The position numbers and the translations under genes are program-made. Source: Neorhizobium galegae bv. officinalis (GTDB lineage: Bacteria > Pseudomonadota > Alphaproteobacteria > Rhizobiales > Rhizobiaceae). From it: a DNA stretch of 64,000 nucleotides. Shown in pieces: positions 16,545 through 24,445 of the stretch; position 1 is the stretch's first letter; every line of letters begins with the position of its first letter. The stretch covers positions 62,001 through 126,000 of the forward strand of contig CCRI01000015.1 in the NCBI GenBank assembly GCA_000985875.1. The letters are read 5' to 3'. Under the pieces are notes generated by a model. It saw only the letters and a program-made list of their open reading frames with translations, searched no databases and had not been told where the DNA came from.

Positions 16545-17087
16545 ATGCCCGTCGTACGCGGCAAAATCATCGAGCCGCTTTATACCGCCGAACAGATCGC
16601 CGAGCGCAACCACGCGATCGCGGCGCAGATCGCCACAGGGCCGACCAAGGATCTGCTCGTCATCGCCATCCTGAAGGGCTCGTTTATCTTCGCCGCAGAC
16701 CTTCTGCGCGCGCTGCATGACGTGGGTCTGGCGCCGGAAGTCGAGTTCGTCACGCTGTCGAGCTACGGCGCCGGAACCGTTTCGCAAGGCGTGCGGATCG
16801 TCAAGGATATCGACAGCGACGTGAAGGATCGCGACGTGCTGCTGATCGACGACATTCTGGAATCCGGCCGGACGCTGAAATTCGCCAAGGAAATGCTCTA
16901 TGAGCGCGGCGCCCGCAACGTCTCGATCGCCGTGCTGCTCGACAAGCGCGTCAAGCGCCAGGAAGATCTCGAGGCGGATTACGTCGGTTTCGAATGCCCG
17001 GACTACTTCGTCGTCGGCTACGGCATGGATGTCGCCTATGCCTTTCGCGAACTGCCTTTCGTCGGCGTGGTGACCGGAGACGCCTGA
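16545..17087 (+). CDS. hpt: Hypoxanthine phosphoribosyltransferase
   Basis: Hpt salvages hypoxanthine (and guanine) with PRPP to IMP (GMP) in the cytosol. The 180-residue protein has the PRPP-binding motif VLLIDDILESGRT (98-110), the ILKGSFIF loop and the C-terminal FVVGYGMDVAYAFRELPFVGV segment of the family. ATG 16545 is preceded by AGGAGAACCTC, a near-ideal ribosome-binding site, so the in-frame start at 16506 was rejected. The gene follows the DUF3426-like gene and precedes a receiver-domain gene, with a hairpin between that may end its transcript. Confidence 0.95.
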   Translation: MPVVRGKIIEPLYTAEQIAERNHAIAAQIATGPTKDLLVIAILKGSFIFAADLLRALHDVGLAPEVEFVTLSSYGAGTVSQGVRIVKDIDSDVKDRDVLLIDDILESGRTLKFAKEMLYERGARNVSIAVLLDKRVKRQEDLEADYVGFECPDYFVVGYGMDVAYAFRELPFVGVVTGDA

Positions 17088-17128
17088 CCGATCTGCCTGC
17101 CCGGGGCGAGACGAGGTGTTAACCATGT

Positions 17129-17145
17129 CGGCCCGCAATGGGCCG
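17129..17145 (+). terminator. GC hairpin after hpt, weak terminator candidate
   Basis: CGGCCC (17129-17134) pairs with GGGCCG (17140-17145) around a 5-base loop and is followed by GCGTTTACT, which is a poor T tract. It could attenuate or end the hpt transcript. It lies directly downstream of a TTAACCAT sequence and upstream of the receiver-protein gene. Confidence 0.35.
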
Positions 17146-17218
17146 GCGTTTACTCCTCGACAAGAAAACTCTGTTGATTTGCTGCCCACATAAACAAAAC
17201 ACGGGAGCGATCACCGCA

Positions 17219-17596
17219 ATGGCAAAAATCCTGATTACCGAAGACGAGGATTCGCTCCGCATGTTCGTCGCGCGGGCGCTTCGTCTCGATGGTCATGAGA
17301 CCCATGAAGCGGGCGACGGCGCGGAAGGTCTCGAAAAGCTGAGCGAAGGCCCCTTCGACCTGCTGCTTTCCGACATCCGCATGCCGGTCATGGACGGCAT
17401 AGAACTGGTACACCAGGCATCCGCCAAGTTTCCCGATCTCAAGATCCTGCTGATGACCGGTTATGCGGAGCAGCGGGAGCGAGCCGACGATCTCGCGACC
17501 AAGATTATCGACGTGGTGCAGAAGCCGTTCGCGCTGCCCGATATCCGCCGTGCCGTCGCCTCGGCACTGGCGGCCGCAAACTCCAACGCCGCCTGA
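17219..17596 (+). CDS. Single-domain response regulator, CpdR-like
   Basis: A 125-residue stand-alone receiver domain with no output domain. Acidic pocket residues are E9, D10 and E11 (TEDED), the phospho-acceptor is D52 in LLSDIRMP, the switch residues are T80 and the following G, and the conserved lysine is K102 in VQKPF. The pattern (RMPVMDGIEL, ILLMTGYAEQ) resembles CpdR, the ClpXP adaptor for cell-cycle proteins in alphaproteobacteria. Rhizobia carry more than one such paralogue, so I do not assign a symbol. The start ATG 17219 matches the receiver N-terminus MAKILI; the frame opens further upstream at 17138. A TTAACCAT CtrA-like half-site lies about 95 bases upstream. It converges with the TIGR02302 gene, with only 4 bases between stops. 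Confidence 0.85.
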   Translation: MAKILITEDEDSLRMFVARALRLDGHETHEAGDGAEGLEKLSEGPFDLLLSDIRMPVMDGIELVHQASAKFPDLKILLMTGYAEQRERADDLATKIIDVVQKPFALPDIRRAVASALAAANSNAA

Positions 17597-17600
17597 TCGC

Positions 17601-20339
17601 TCAACGGATATCCAGAAGCCGTTCGAGATATTGCCGCTCCGCCTCGCCGGACAAGGCGTTGCCGAGCTTTTCGCGGATCGCTTCGAGGATTTCGCGAGCA
17701 CGCTGGACGTCAATTTCGTCAGGCACCTTCACCTGATCGCCGAAATCCGGGCCTGACGTGGCGCGTGGGCGCCCGAGCGGGTCACGGCCGTTCTGGCCGC
17801 CCTGCGAGGTCATGTTCTCGCCCGGGCCGCCACGATCCTGGCCTTCGCCCTGACCCTGGCCCTGCTGCTGCATGGCTTGTATCATCTGCTGCATCATGTT
17901 CTGGGCGCCCTGGCGAAGCGCGCTCAGCGCATTGCCTTGGCCCTGGACCGCCTGCTCGCCCTGGCCCTCGCCAAGCGCCTTGCCGGCATTGCCCATCTCG
18001 CTCTGCGCCTTGCCGAAACCTTCGCCGGGCTGCATGCCGAGGCCCTTCAGGGCCTGCTGCAGCTCTTCCAGCTTCTTGCCGAGACCTTCCTGCTGGGCGC
18101 GGAGGTTCTTCAGCGCTTCACGAAGCTGCTCGGCGGTCATCTGGTCGGTGTTCTGCTGCCCTTGCTGACCTTGTTGGCCCTGCTGCCCTTGCTGTTGCTG
18201 GCCTTGCTGCTGCTGCCCTTGCTGGCTTTGATCGCCGGGCCGTTGGCTGGGATCGCCGCGCTGCATGCGGTCGCGCAGCGCCTGGTCCAGCTTGAAGGTC
18301 TGGTCCATCAGCCGCTGCTGTTCCTGCATGATCTCGCCGAGCTTGTCGATCTGCTGGCGCATCTGGCTGTTCTGCTGCTGCTGGCCCTGCTGCCCGCGCT
18401 GCGGCCTGCCGGCCTGCAGGTTGTTCATCATCCGCTGCAATTCGTTGAGCATCTGCTGGGCGGCATCACGATTGCCGGACCGGGCGAGGTTCTCGATCTG
18501 GTCCATCATGTTCTGCAGGTCGCGCTGGCGGATGACGTTCTGGGACTGCATGTTGTTGGGCGCCTGCGGCGCGTTCTGCATCCGCTGGGCAAGCTCGTTC
18601 ATGAACTGCTGCATGGCTTCGCGCAGTTCCTGCATCAGCTTTGCGATCTCCTGGTCGGACGCCTTGTTCTGCAGCGCTTCGGCGAGATTGCGCTGGGCGT
18701 CGCGCAGGCGGCGCTCCGCCTGCGACAGGTCGCCATCCTCGATGCCGAGTGCGATCTCCCAGAGGTATTCGGCGGTATCCTTCAGCTGTTCCTCGTTGCG
18801 GGCGAGCTTCATGCGCTCGAGCGCCGAGCGGATCAGCAGGAAGTGGCTGAGGTTCGGAATCGTCTCGTCAGGGCGGATTGCCAGCGCCTCGTTGAGTTCG
18901 ATGGCGCGGGGCATCTGGCGGGTGTCGAGCGCGAAGACCTGGCGCTCTTCGGCTACGGCGGCTGCGAGCGGCTCGGAGAAGCCGCGCGACGGCAGCACCA
19001 TTTCATGGGCCGGGCTGCGGCCGGTCTGGCCAGCGCCGTCCTTGGCGATCAGGGTGATCCTGACCCGCTTGCCGGCGAGCGGATGTTCGACCAGGCTGCG
19101 GCTTGTCAGGCTCTTGACCTCGCGACTGTTCTGCCGCGGCAGGTCGAGCCGGTAGTCCGGGGCCGGATAGAGCGGGGTCGCCCCCGGAGCCGACTGATCG
19201 ACGGGTTCGATCAGCGCATGGGCTTCGCGGATGCCGTAATCGTCCTTACCGGTAAAGCCGATTTCGAGCGCGCCGTTGACGGAACGCTTCGGCTGGCCGT
19301 CGAAGGCGATTTCCGGCGGCCGGTCGGGGATGACGTCAAAGGCCCAGCTCTGGCCGTTCACGGTCAGGCTGCCGCTCTCGGCGACATTAAGCGCATAGGT
19401 GCGGGGCTGCCGCGGCTGGTTGGGCTGCTGCGGTGCGGCCTGCTGAGCCGGTGGCTGCTGGGAGGTCTGCTGCCCCTGCTGGCCGGTGGCGCCCTGCGGC
19501 GGTTGCTGCGCCGCCGCTTCCGCCGCCTTCTTGGCTTCCTCGGTGGTGAGCGTCGACGGCTGCCCGCCGGCCTTCGGGGCGAAGACCACGGCCTCTCCGC
19601 CTTCACCGCCGGTGACCCGCACGGTCAGTGCGGAATTCTGCGGTATCGAGACAGCCGCAACGCTGGTGGTGACCTCGCGGCCGGTCAGGAAGACCGGGGC
19701 ACGGCCGGTATAGGAGGGCGGCGTCAGCCAGGCGTCGATGCGCAGGTCCGGGTTGATGCTCGGCGCCGGCGGCGCGGGCCGGAAGGCATCGGCAGGGGAA
19801 CCGCCGCCGTTCGAGAAAGAATAACCGAGTGCGACGACGAAGACGAGAGCGGGAATGGCACGCAGTGCGAACCGGTCGTGCCGGGCGATATCCGGTTGCG
19901 GCAGGCCCGCATCGAGCGCTGCAATGCGCTCGGCCATGCGAATCTGGTGTTCCTTCCAGAGCGCGCGTGAGAAGGGCGTCTCGAAAGCCGGATGGTCGTC
20001 CTGGACGCCGACCGGCTGGTGGGGCAGGTTGTTGCGGTCTTCAAGAAGCCGATCGGCATCGGCCACTTCCGGCCAGCGCAGGCGGCTGAGCGGCAGCAGC
20101 GCATATACGAAGGCAAAGGCGAACCCGCCGACCAGAACCCAGCGCACCCAATCCGGCGCGATCCGGAAAATCCCGAACCAGGCGGCCGACAGGAACAGCG
20201 CCGCGATCCCGAGGGGGGCGAGCAGCAGCGGCAAAATCCGTTCGAAAAACAACACGATCCGGGCGAAGGACCGTTTCAGTGCGACGCGGCGCGCAAGCAC
20301 GGGATGCGATTCGAAGGCACCTTTGCGGATGAAGCTCAT
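17601..20339 (-). CDS. TIGR02302 family protein (DUF4175), large membrane protein
   Basis: A 912-residue protein with two N-terminal transmembrane helices (around ILPLLLAPLGIAALFLSAAW and the next segment), a third near residue 160, a periplasmic region with Ig-like strands, and a long C-terminal coiled-coil and low-complexity part extremely rich in Gln and Gly. This is the TIGR02302/DUF4175 architecture found in Rhizobiales next to lysA. Function is unknown; the fold suggests an envelope scaffold. The ATG at 20339 was chosen because TTGGAG lies 9 bases upstream; the TTG 15 bases further up is part of that element. It is the last gene of the argH-lptM-lysA-TIGR02302 run, 135 bases after lysA. 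Confidence 0.85.
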   Translation of the reverse strand: MSFIRKGAFESHPVLARRVALKRSFARIVLFFERILPLLLAPLGIAALFLSAAWFGIFRIAPDWVRWVLVGGFAFAFVYALLPLSRLRWPEVADADRLLEDRNNLPHQPVGVQDDHPAFETPFSRALWKEHQIRMAERIAALDAGLPQPDIARHDRFALRAIPALVFVVALGYSFSNGGGSPADAFRPAPPAPSINPDLRIDAWLTPPSYTGRAPVFLTGREVTTSVAAVSIPQNSALTVRVTGGEGGEAVVFAPKAGGQPSTLTTEEAKKAAEAAAQQPPQGATGQQGQQTSQQPPAQQAAPQQPNQPRQPRTYALNVAESGSLTVNGQSWAFDVIPDRPPEIAFDGQPKRSVNGALEIGFTGKDDYGIREAHALIEPVDQSAPGATPLYPAPDYRLDLPRQNSREVKSLTSRSLVEHPLAGKRVRITLIAKDGAGQTGRSPAHEMVLPSRGFSEPLAAAVAEERQVFALDTRQMPRAIELNEALAIRPDETIPNLSHFLLIRSALERMKLARNEEQLKDTAEYLWEIALGIEDGDLSQAERRLRDAQRNLAEALQNKASDQEIAKLMQELREAMQQFMNELAQRMQNAPQAPNNMQSQNVIRQRDLQNMMDQIENLARSGNRDAAQQMLNELQRMMNNLQAGRPQRGQQGQQQQNSQMRQQIDKLGEIMQEQQRLMDQTFKLDQALRDRMQRGDPSQRPGDQSQQGQQQQGQQQQGQQGQQGQQGQQNTDQMTAEQLREALKNLRAQQEGLGKKLEELQQALKGLGMQPGEGFGKAQSEMGNAGKALGEGQGEQAVQGQGNALSALRQGAQNMMQQMIQAMQQQGQGQGEGQDRGGPGENMTSQGGQNGRDPLGRPRATSGPDFGDQVKVPDEIDVQRAREILEAIREKLGNALSGEAERQYLERLLDIR

Positions 20340-20474
20340 GCGGTCCGTCTCCAATCGTGGCGGCGCAAATCAAGCTTCCAAGATAACAGTGTTTGTGGCG
20401 AAGACGAGGGCAGGGGGCAATTCGCCCCCATAATTTCCCGGATTTCCCGCAAAAGTGAACGTCGCGTTAAATGT

Positions 20475-21743
20475 TCAGTCAAGCCATGCCGGCACGGAAT
20501 CGAGGCCGATGAGCTCTTCGTAGCTGCGGCGCGGGCGCACCACATGGAACTCCGATCCCTTCACCAGAACCTCGGGCACCAGCAGCCGGGTGTTGTAGGT
20601 GCCCGCCTGCACGGCGCCATAGGCACCTGCAGAAGCGACGGCGATCAGGTCGCCGGGCTTCGGTTCCGCCATCTCGCGGTCGAGCGCCAGGTAGTCGCCG
20701 GTTTCGCAGACCGGGCCGACCACGTCTCCCTTGATGCGCGGCGCGTCGGCGGGCGGCACGACGACCGGTCGGATCATGTGATAGGCGTCGTAGAGCGTCG
20801 GGCGGATCAGATCGTTCATGGCGCCGTCGACGATCACGAAGGATTTTTCGCCGCCGTCCTTCACGTAGATGACCTCGGTCACCAGGATGCCGGCATTGCC
20901 GACGATCAGCCGGCCGGGCTCGGTAACGATCTTGCATTCCAGCGATCGCAGCTGGCGCTTCACCGTTTCCGCATAGGCATCGGGAAGCGGCGGCGGGTTG
21001 TTGTCATCGCGATAGGGGATGCCAAGGCCGCCGCCGATATCGACATGATCGATGCGGTGGCCGTCGCTGCGCAGCGTATCGACCAGTTCGCGCAACAGCC
21101 GGAAGGCATCCTCGAAAGGCTGCAGTTCGGTGATCTGGCTGCCGATATGCATGTCGATGCCGGTGACGTCGATGCCATCGAGCGTTGCGGCATGAGCGTA
21201 AACGGCGCGGGCACGCTCATAGGCGATGCCGAACTTGTTTTCCTTCTTGCCGGTCGAGATCTTGGCATGCGTGCCCGCATCGACATCCGGGTTGATGCGG
21301 AAGGAGACATGCGCTTTTTTGCCGGCCTTCAGGGCGCGCAGATTGAGGATTTCCAGTTCCGGCTCGGACTCGACGTTGAAACAGTAGATGCCGGCCGATA
21401 GCGCCAGGTCCATTTCCTGAACCGTCTTGCCGACGCCGGAAAACATGATGCGGTTTGCCGGAATGCCGGCGGCCAGCGCCCGTCGAAGTTCCCCGCCGGA
21501 CACGACGTCGACGCCGGCTCCGAGCCGGCCGAGCGTCTTCAGCACCGCCTGGTTGGAATTCGCCTTCATCGCGTAGCAGACCATCGCGTCTACATCGGAG
21601 AACGCCTTGGCGAAAACCTTGTAGTGACGTTCCAGGGTGGCCGTCGAATAGACGTAGAAGGGGGTCCCGACCGCCTTGGCGATTTCCGGGATCGGCACGT
21701 TCTCGGCGTGCAGCACGCCGTCGATGTAATGAAAATGATTCAT
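20475..21743 (-). CDS. lysA: Diaminopimelate decarboxylase
   Basis: LysA decarboxylates meso-diaminopimelate to L-lysine, using PLP, in the cytosol. The 422-residue protein has the PLP lysine K60 in VCYAMKANSN, the glycine loop DIGGGLGIPY, the EPGR phosphate-binding motif and the substrate cysteine-containing GPVCETGD segment contributed across the dimer. The start ATG 21743 matches MNHFHYIDGVL; the frame is open for about 54 more codons upstream, which cover the lptM gene and are not real. It lies 16 bases after lptM and is clearly in the same transcript. Some family members act on other D-amino acids, but length and motifs fit true LysA. Confidence 0.96.
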   Translation of the reverse strand: MNHFHYIDGVLHAENVPIPEIAKAVGTPFYVYSTATLERHYKVFAKAFSDVDAMVCYAMKANSNQAVLKTLGRLGAGVDVVSGGELRRALAAGIPANRIMFSGVGKTVQEMDLALSAGIYCFNVESEPELEILNLRALKAGKKAHVSFRINPDVDAGTHAKISTGKKENKFGIAYERARAVYAHAATLDGIDVTGIDMHIGSQITELQPFEDAFRLLRELVDTLRSDGHRIDHVDIGGGLGIPYRDDNNPPPLPDAYAETVKRQLRSLECKIVTEPGRLIVGNAGILVTEVIYVKDGGEKSFVIVDGAMNDLIRPTLYDAYHMIRPVVVPPADAPRIKGDVVGPVCETGDYLALDREMAEPKPGDLIAVASAGAYGAVQAGTYNTRLLVPEVLVKGSEFHVVRPRRSYEELIGLDSVPAWLD

Positions 21744-21759
21744 GGTAAAACTCGAAAAA

Positions 21760-21966
21760 TTACAGGAGCGGGTCGAGCAGGAAAGGCCGGTTGGCGACCG
21801 GTTCGGTTTTCTGTTCGCCCGGTTTGCCGCTCTTGCGAATGTTCTGCTGCTCCACCGGCGTGCTCGGGCGGTCGAGGCTGCCCTTGCGGCCGCAGCCGAC
21901 GACAACGATGCCGGCGAGGCTCAGCACAAAGGCGATGCGGGCGATTTTTACCAGGGACTTCGACAT
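21760..21966 (-). CDS. lptM: Small lipoprotein, LptM-like
   Basis: A 68-residue lipoprotein with signal peptide (IARIAFVLSLAGIVVVG) and lipobox VVGC, cleaved before the cysteine at about residue 25. The short C-terminal tail GCGRKGSLDRP is the LptM (YifL) signature: these lipoproteins help the outer-membrane LPS translocon LptD/LptE mature. The conserved position just before lysA, also seen in E. coli (yifL-dapF context) and rhizobia, supports the call. Start ATG 21966 is the first codon giving a proper signal peptide. It is 103 bases after argH and 16 bases before lysA. Confidence 0.85.
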   Translation of the reverse strand: MSKSLVKIARIAFVLSLAGIVVVGCGRKGSLDRPSTPVEQQNIRKSGKPGEQKTEPVANRPFLLDPLL

Positions 21967-22069
21967 TCTATTCCTTCTCCGGCACGGCTGCGGAACTTTC
22001 ATAGCGAAGTTCCGCGCCCTTGTGCAGTCACTATCCGGCATCACTTCTCGGCGTTCGTTGCGGCCGACA

Positions 22070-23473
22070 TCAATTCCTGGCGCGCCACCAGGCGATCTGC
22101 TTTCGCACTTCGGCCGGCGCAGTGCCACCGAAGCTGATGCGGCTGGCGACCGACGCATCGACCGACAACACGTTGAAAACCTTGTCGGTGATATCAGGAT
22201 TGATCGACTGCAGCTCTTCGAGCGACAGTTCGGAAAGGTCGCAGCCCTTGCTTTCGGCAAGTGCCACAGCGCGGCCGGTTACATGATGGGCGTCGCGGAA
22301 GGGAAGGCCGACTTCCCGCACCAGCCAGTCGGCAAGGTCGGTCGCCGTCGAATAACCGGCGCCGGCGGCGGCGCGCATCTTGTCGGCACGGATGGTCATG
22401 TCGCGCATCATGCCGGTCATCGCGGCGATCGCCAGTTCCAGGTTCTCGGCAGAGTCGAAGACCTGTTCCTTATCTTCCTGCATATCCTTGGAATAGGCGA
22501 GCGGAAGGCCCTTCATGACGGTCAGAAGCGCCACCAGCGAACCGTTGATGCGGCCGGTCTTGGCGCGCACCAGTTCGGCGGCATCCGGGTTCTTCTTCTG
22601 CGGCATGATCGACGAGCCGGTCGAAAATGCATCCGACAGGCGCACGAAGCCGAATTGCGGCGTCGACCAGATGACGATCTCTTCGGCGAGGCGTGACAGG
22701 TGCACGGCGCAAATCGCCGCGACCGACAGGAATTCCAGCGCGAAATCGCGGTCGGAAACGGTATCGATCGAGTTGCGGGTCGGTTCGCGGAAGCCAAGGG
22801 CCTTCGCCGTCATATGGCGGTCGATCGGATAGGGCGTGCCGGCCAGCGCGGCGGCGCCGATCGGGCTTTCGTCGAGATGGTCGATCGCGTGGCGTACACG
22901 GGCGCGGTCACGGCCGAACATTTCCACATAGGCCATGCAGTGATGGCCGAAGGTGACCGGCTGGGCGGTCTGGAGGTGGGTGAAGCCGGGCATGACCGTA
23001 TCGGCATGTTCCTCGGCGCGGTCGAGGAAGGCGGCAATCAGGTCGCTCAGCATGCGCTCCGTCTTGACGAGCTCTTCCTTGACCCAGAGGCGGAAATCGA
23101 GCGCCACCTGGTCGTTGCGCGAGCGGGCGGTGTGCAGCCGTCCGGCGGCGGGGCCGATCAGCACTGCCAGCCGTGCCTCGATGTTCATATGGATGTCTTC
23201 GAGCTTCCGCGAGAATTCGAATTTCCCACTTTGGATCTCTGACATGATCGTGTTCAGGCCGGACACGATCAGGTCTTTATCTTCGCCGGAAATAATGCCC
23301 TTTTCCGCCAGCATCGTCGCATGCGCTATTGAGCCGCGGATATCCTGGGCGAACAGCTTCTTGTCGAAACCGATCGAGGCATTTATCTCCTCCATGATCG
23401 CATCCGGCCCTGAAGCGAAGCGTCCGCCCCACATCTGGTTGGAGGATACTGCGTCCTTCGTGCCGTCAGCCAT
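22070..23473 (-). CDS. argH: Argininosuccinate lyase
   Basis: ArgH cleaves argininosuccinate to arginine and fumarate, the last step of arginine synthesis. The 467-residue protein shows the N-terminal MWGGRFASGPD, the helical core with LHTARSRNDQ, TAQPVTFGHH, and the superfamily signature GSSIMPQKKNPD near residue 285, whose Ser is the catalytic acid/base. Length is typical. The start ATG 23473 lies only 23 bases from the divergent tlpA start, so promoters must overlap the opposite coding sequence. Ribosome-binding AGGACTAGG is visible. It leads the lptM-lysA-TIGR02302 run. Confidence 0.96.
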   Translation of the reverse strand: MADGTKDAVSSNQMWGGRFASGPDAIMEEINASIGFDKKLFAQDIRGSIAHATMLAEKGIISGEDKDLIVSGLNTIMSEIQSGKFEFSRKLEDIHMNIEARLAVLIGPAAGRLHTARSRNDQVALDFRLWVKEELVKTERMLSDLIAAFLDRAEEHADTVMPGFTHLQTAQPVTFGHHCMAYVEMFGRDRARVRHAIDHLDESPIGAAALAGTPYPIDRHMTAKALGFREPTRNSIDTVSDRDFALEFLSVAAICAVHLSRLAEEIVIWSTPQFGFVRLSDAFSTGSSIMPQKKNPDAAELVRAKTGRINGSLVALLTVMKGLPLAYSKDMQEDKEQVFDSAENLELAIAAMTGMMRDMTIRADKMRAAAGAGYSTATDLADWLVREVGLPFRDAHHVTGRAVALAESKGCDLSELSLEELQSINPDITDKVFNVLSVDASVASRISFGGTAPAEVRKQIAWWRARN

Positions 23474-23496
23474 GATGCCTAGTCCTGGAGTAATTG

Positions 23497-24165
23497 ATGA
23501 CGACCAAAAGACCTTTCGGCCTTCCGTCCGCCAGATTGATCGTGATTGCCGCCGTTGCGGGAATACTTGCCGGTGCCGTGGCGGTATACGTGAGTAGCAT
23601 GGGGTCTGGCAATGGCGAGAGCGGGCTTCTCGCCCAATCCTCCGGCGCCTGCGAAGGTGCTGTCGAGACGGTGAAGTCGGTCTCGCAATTCTCCAAGGGC
23701 CAGGTCGCCGCCATGGTTGCCGCCCAGCCGCCGCGGCCGCTCGATCTCACCTTCAAGGGACCGGACGGCCGGGACCTCAAGACCGCCGATTTCGCCGGCA
23801 AGACGGTGCTCCTCAATCTCTGGGCCACTTGGTGCGGCCCGTGCCGGGAAGAGATGCCGGCGTTGAACGCGCTGCAGAAGGGCATGGGCGGTCCGGATTT
23901 CGAGGTCGTGGCGGTGAATATCGATACCGGCAGCGACGAGAAGCCCAAGGCCTTTCTCGCCGAATACGGCGTCGATGCGCTCGGTTATTACCGCGACAGC
24001 TCGATGGGCGTCTTCAATTCGCTGAAGAAGGAAGGCCTCGCCTTCGGCCTGCCGGTGACCTTGGTCATGGACAGACAAGGCTGCCTCATTTCGGCGATGA
24101 ACGGCCCGGCGGCTTGGGACAGCCCGGATGCCAGGGCGCTGATCACGGCGGCGAAGGGGCTGTAA
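23497..24165 (+). CDS. tlpA: TlpA-type thiol:disulfide interchange protein
   Basis: A 222-residue membrane-anchored thioredoxin. One N-terminal helix (LIVIAAVAGILAGAVAVYV) places the thioredoxin domain in the periplasm, with the redox motif WCGPC (C113, C116). Another cysteine pair (SSGACEG and RQGCLI) is outside the active site, as in Bradyrhizobium TlpA. TlpA reduces apo-cytochrome oxidase and its copper chaperone and is needed for oxidase assembly. Start ATG 23497 has TGGAG 7 bases upstream; TTG at 23494 is possible. It is divergent from argH, an arrangement common in Rhizobiales. Confidence 0.88.
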   Translation: MTTKRPFGLPSARLIVIAAVAGILAGAVAVYVSSMGSGNGESGLLAQSSGACEGAVETVKSVSQFSKGQVAAMVAAQPPRPLDLTFKGPDGRDLKTADFAGKTVLLNLWATWCGPCREEMPALNALQKGMGGPDFEVVAVNIDTGSDEKPKAFLAEYGVDALGYYRDSSMGVFNSLKKEGLAFGLPVTLVMDRQGCLISAMNGPAAWDSPDARALITAAKGL

Positions 24166-24180
24166 CGACATCCATGCCTC

Positions 24181-24296
24181 CCTCATCCCTGTGCTTGTCA
24201 CAGGGATCCAGCAGCGTCGCGTCTGCGGCGCGGAAGAGTCATTTCAGCCCAAGGACTTGGGCTGGCTGGATTCCTGTGACAAGCACAGGAATGAGG
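24181..24296. repeat. Dispersed palindromic intergenic repeat, second family
   Basis: Two 32-base arms (24181-24212 and 24265-24296) are inverted copies with two mismatches. Each arm contains its own palindrome (CCCTGTG..CACAGGG on the left, TCCTGTG..CACAGGA on the right). Between them is a further short inverted pair, AGCCCAAG/CTTGGGCT, near 24246-24262. The nested hairpin plan is the same as at 2467-2608, with different sequence. It occupies much of the 280-base gap between the convergent tlpA and 3-hydroxybutyryl-CoA dehydrogenase genes. A separate hairpin, GGGCGAA/TTCGCCC, follows at 24368-24383. Confidence 0.8.
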
Positions 24297-24445
24297 AATA
24301 AAAAACAAACCCGCACGAGCTGGCAGGCAAGCGTGCGGGTCACATTCCAAAAATAAACAAGAGAGGTGGGCGAAAGTTCGCCCTTCACTCCAAAAATATA
24401 GCTCGATACAGCTTAACCGGCAAGGCCAAGCCGCTGGCGCCCAGC

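Noticed and set aside
18130..18250. Short tandem repeat resembling a CRISPR array
   Set aside because: The repetition is in-frame QQG/QGQ coding within the TIGR02302 gene; no regular spacers are present.
17877..19970. Plus-strand open frames of up to 697 codons rich in Leu opposite the TIGR02302 gene
   Set aside because: Antisense translation of Gln-rich codons (CAG to CTG) gives Leu-rich peptide; no signal or family resemblance.
24368..24383. GGGCGAA/TTCGCCC hairpin as a terminator
   Set aside because: Seven-pair stem with a 2-base loop and no T tract on either strand; kept only as a note in the repeat entry.
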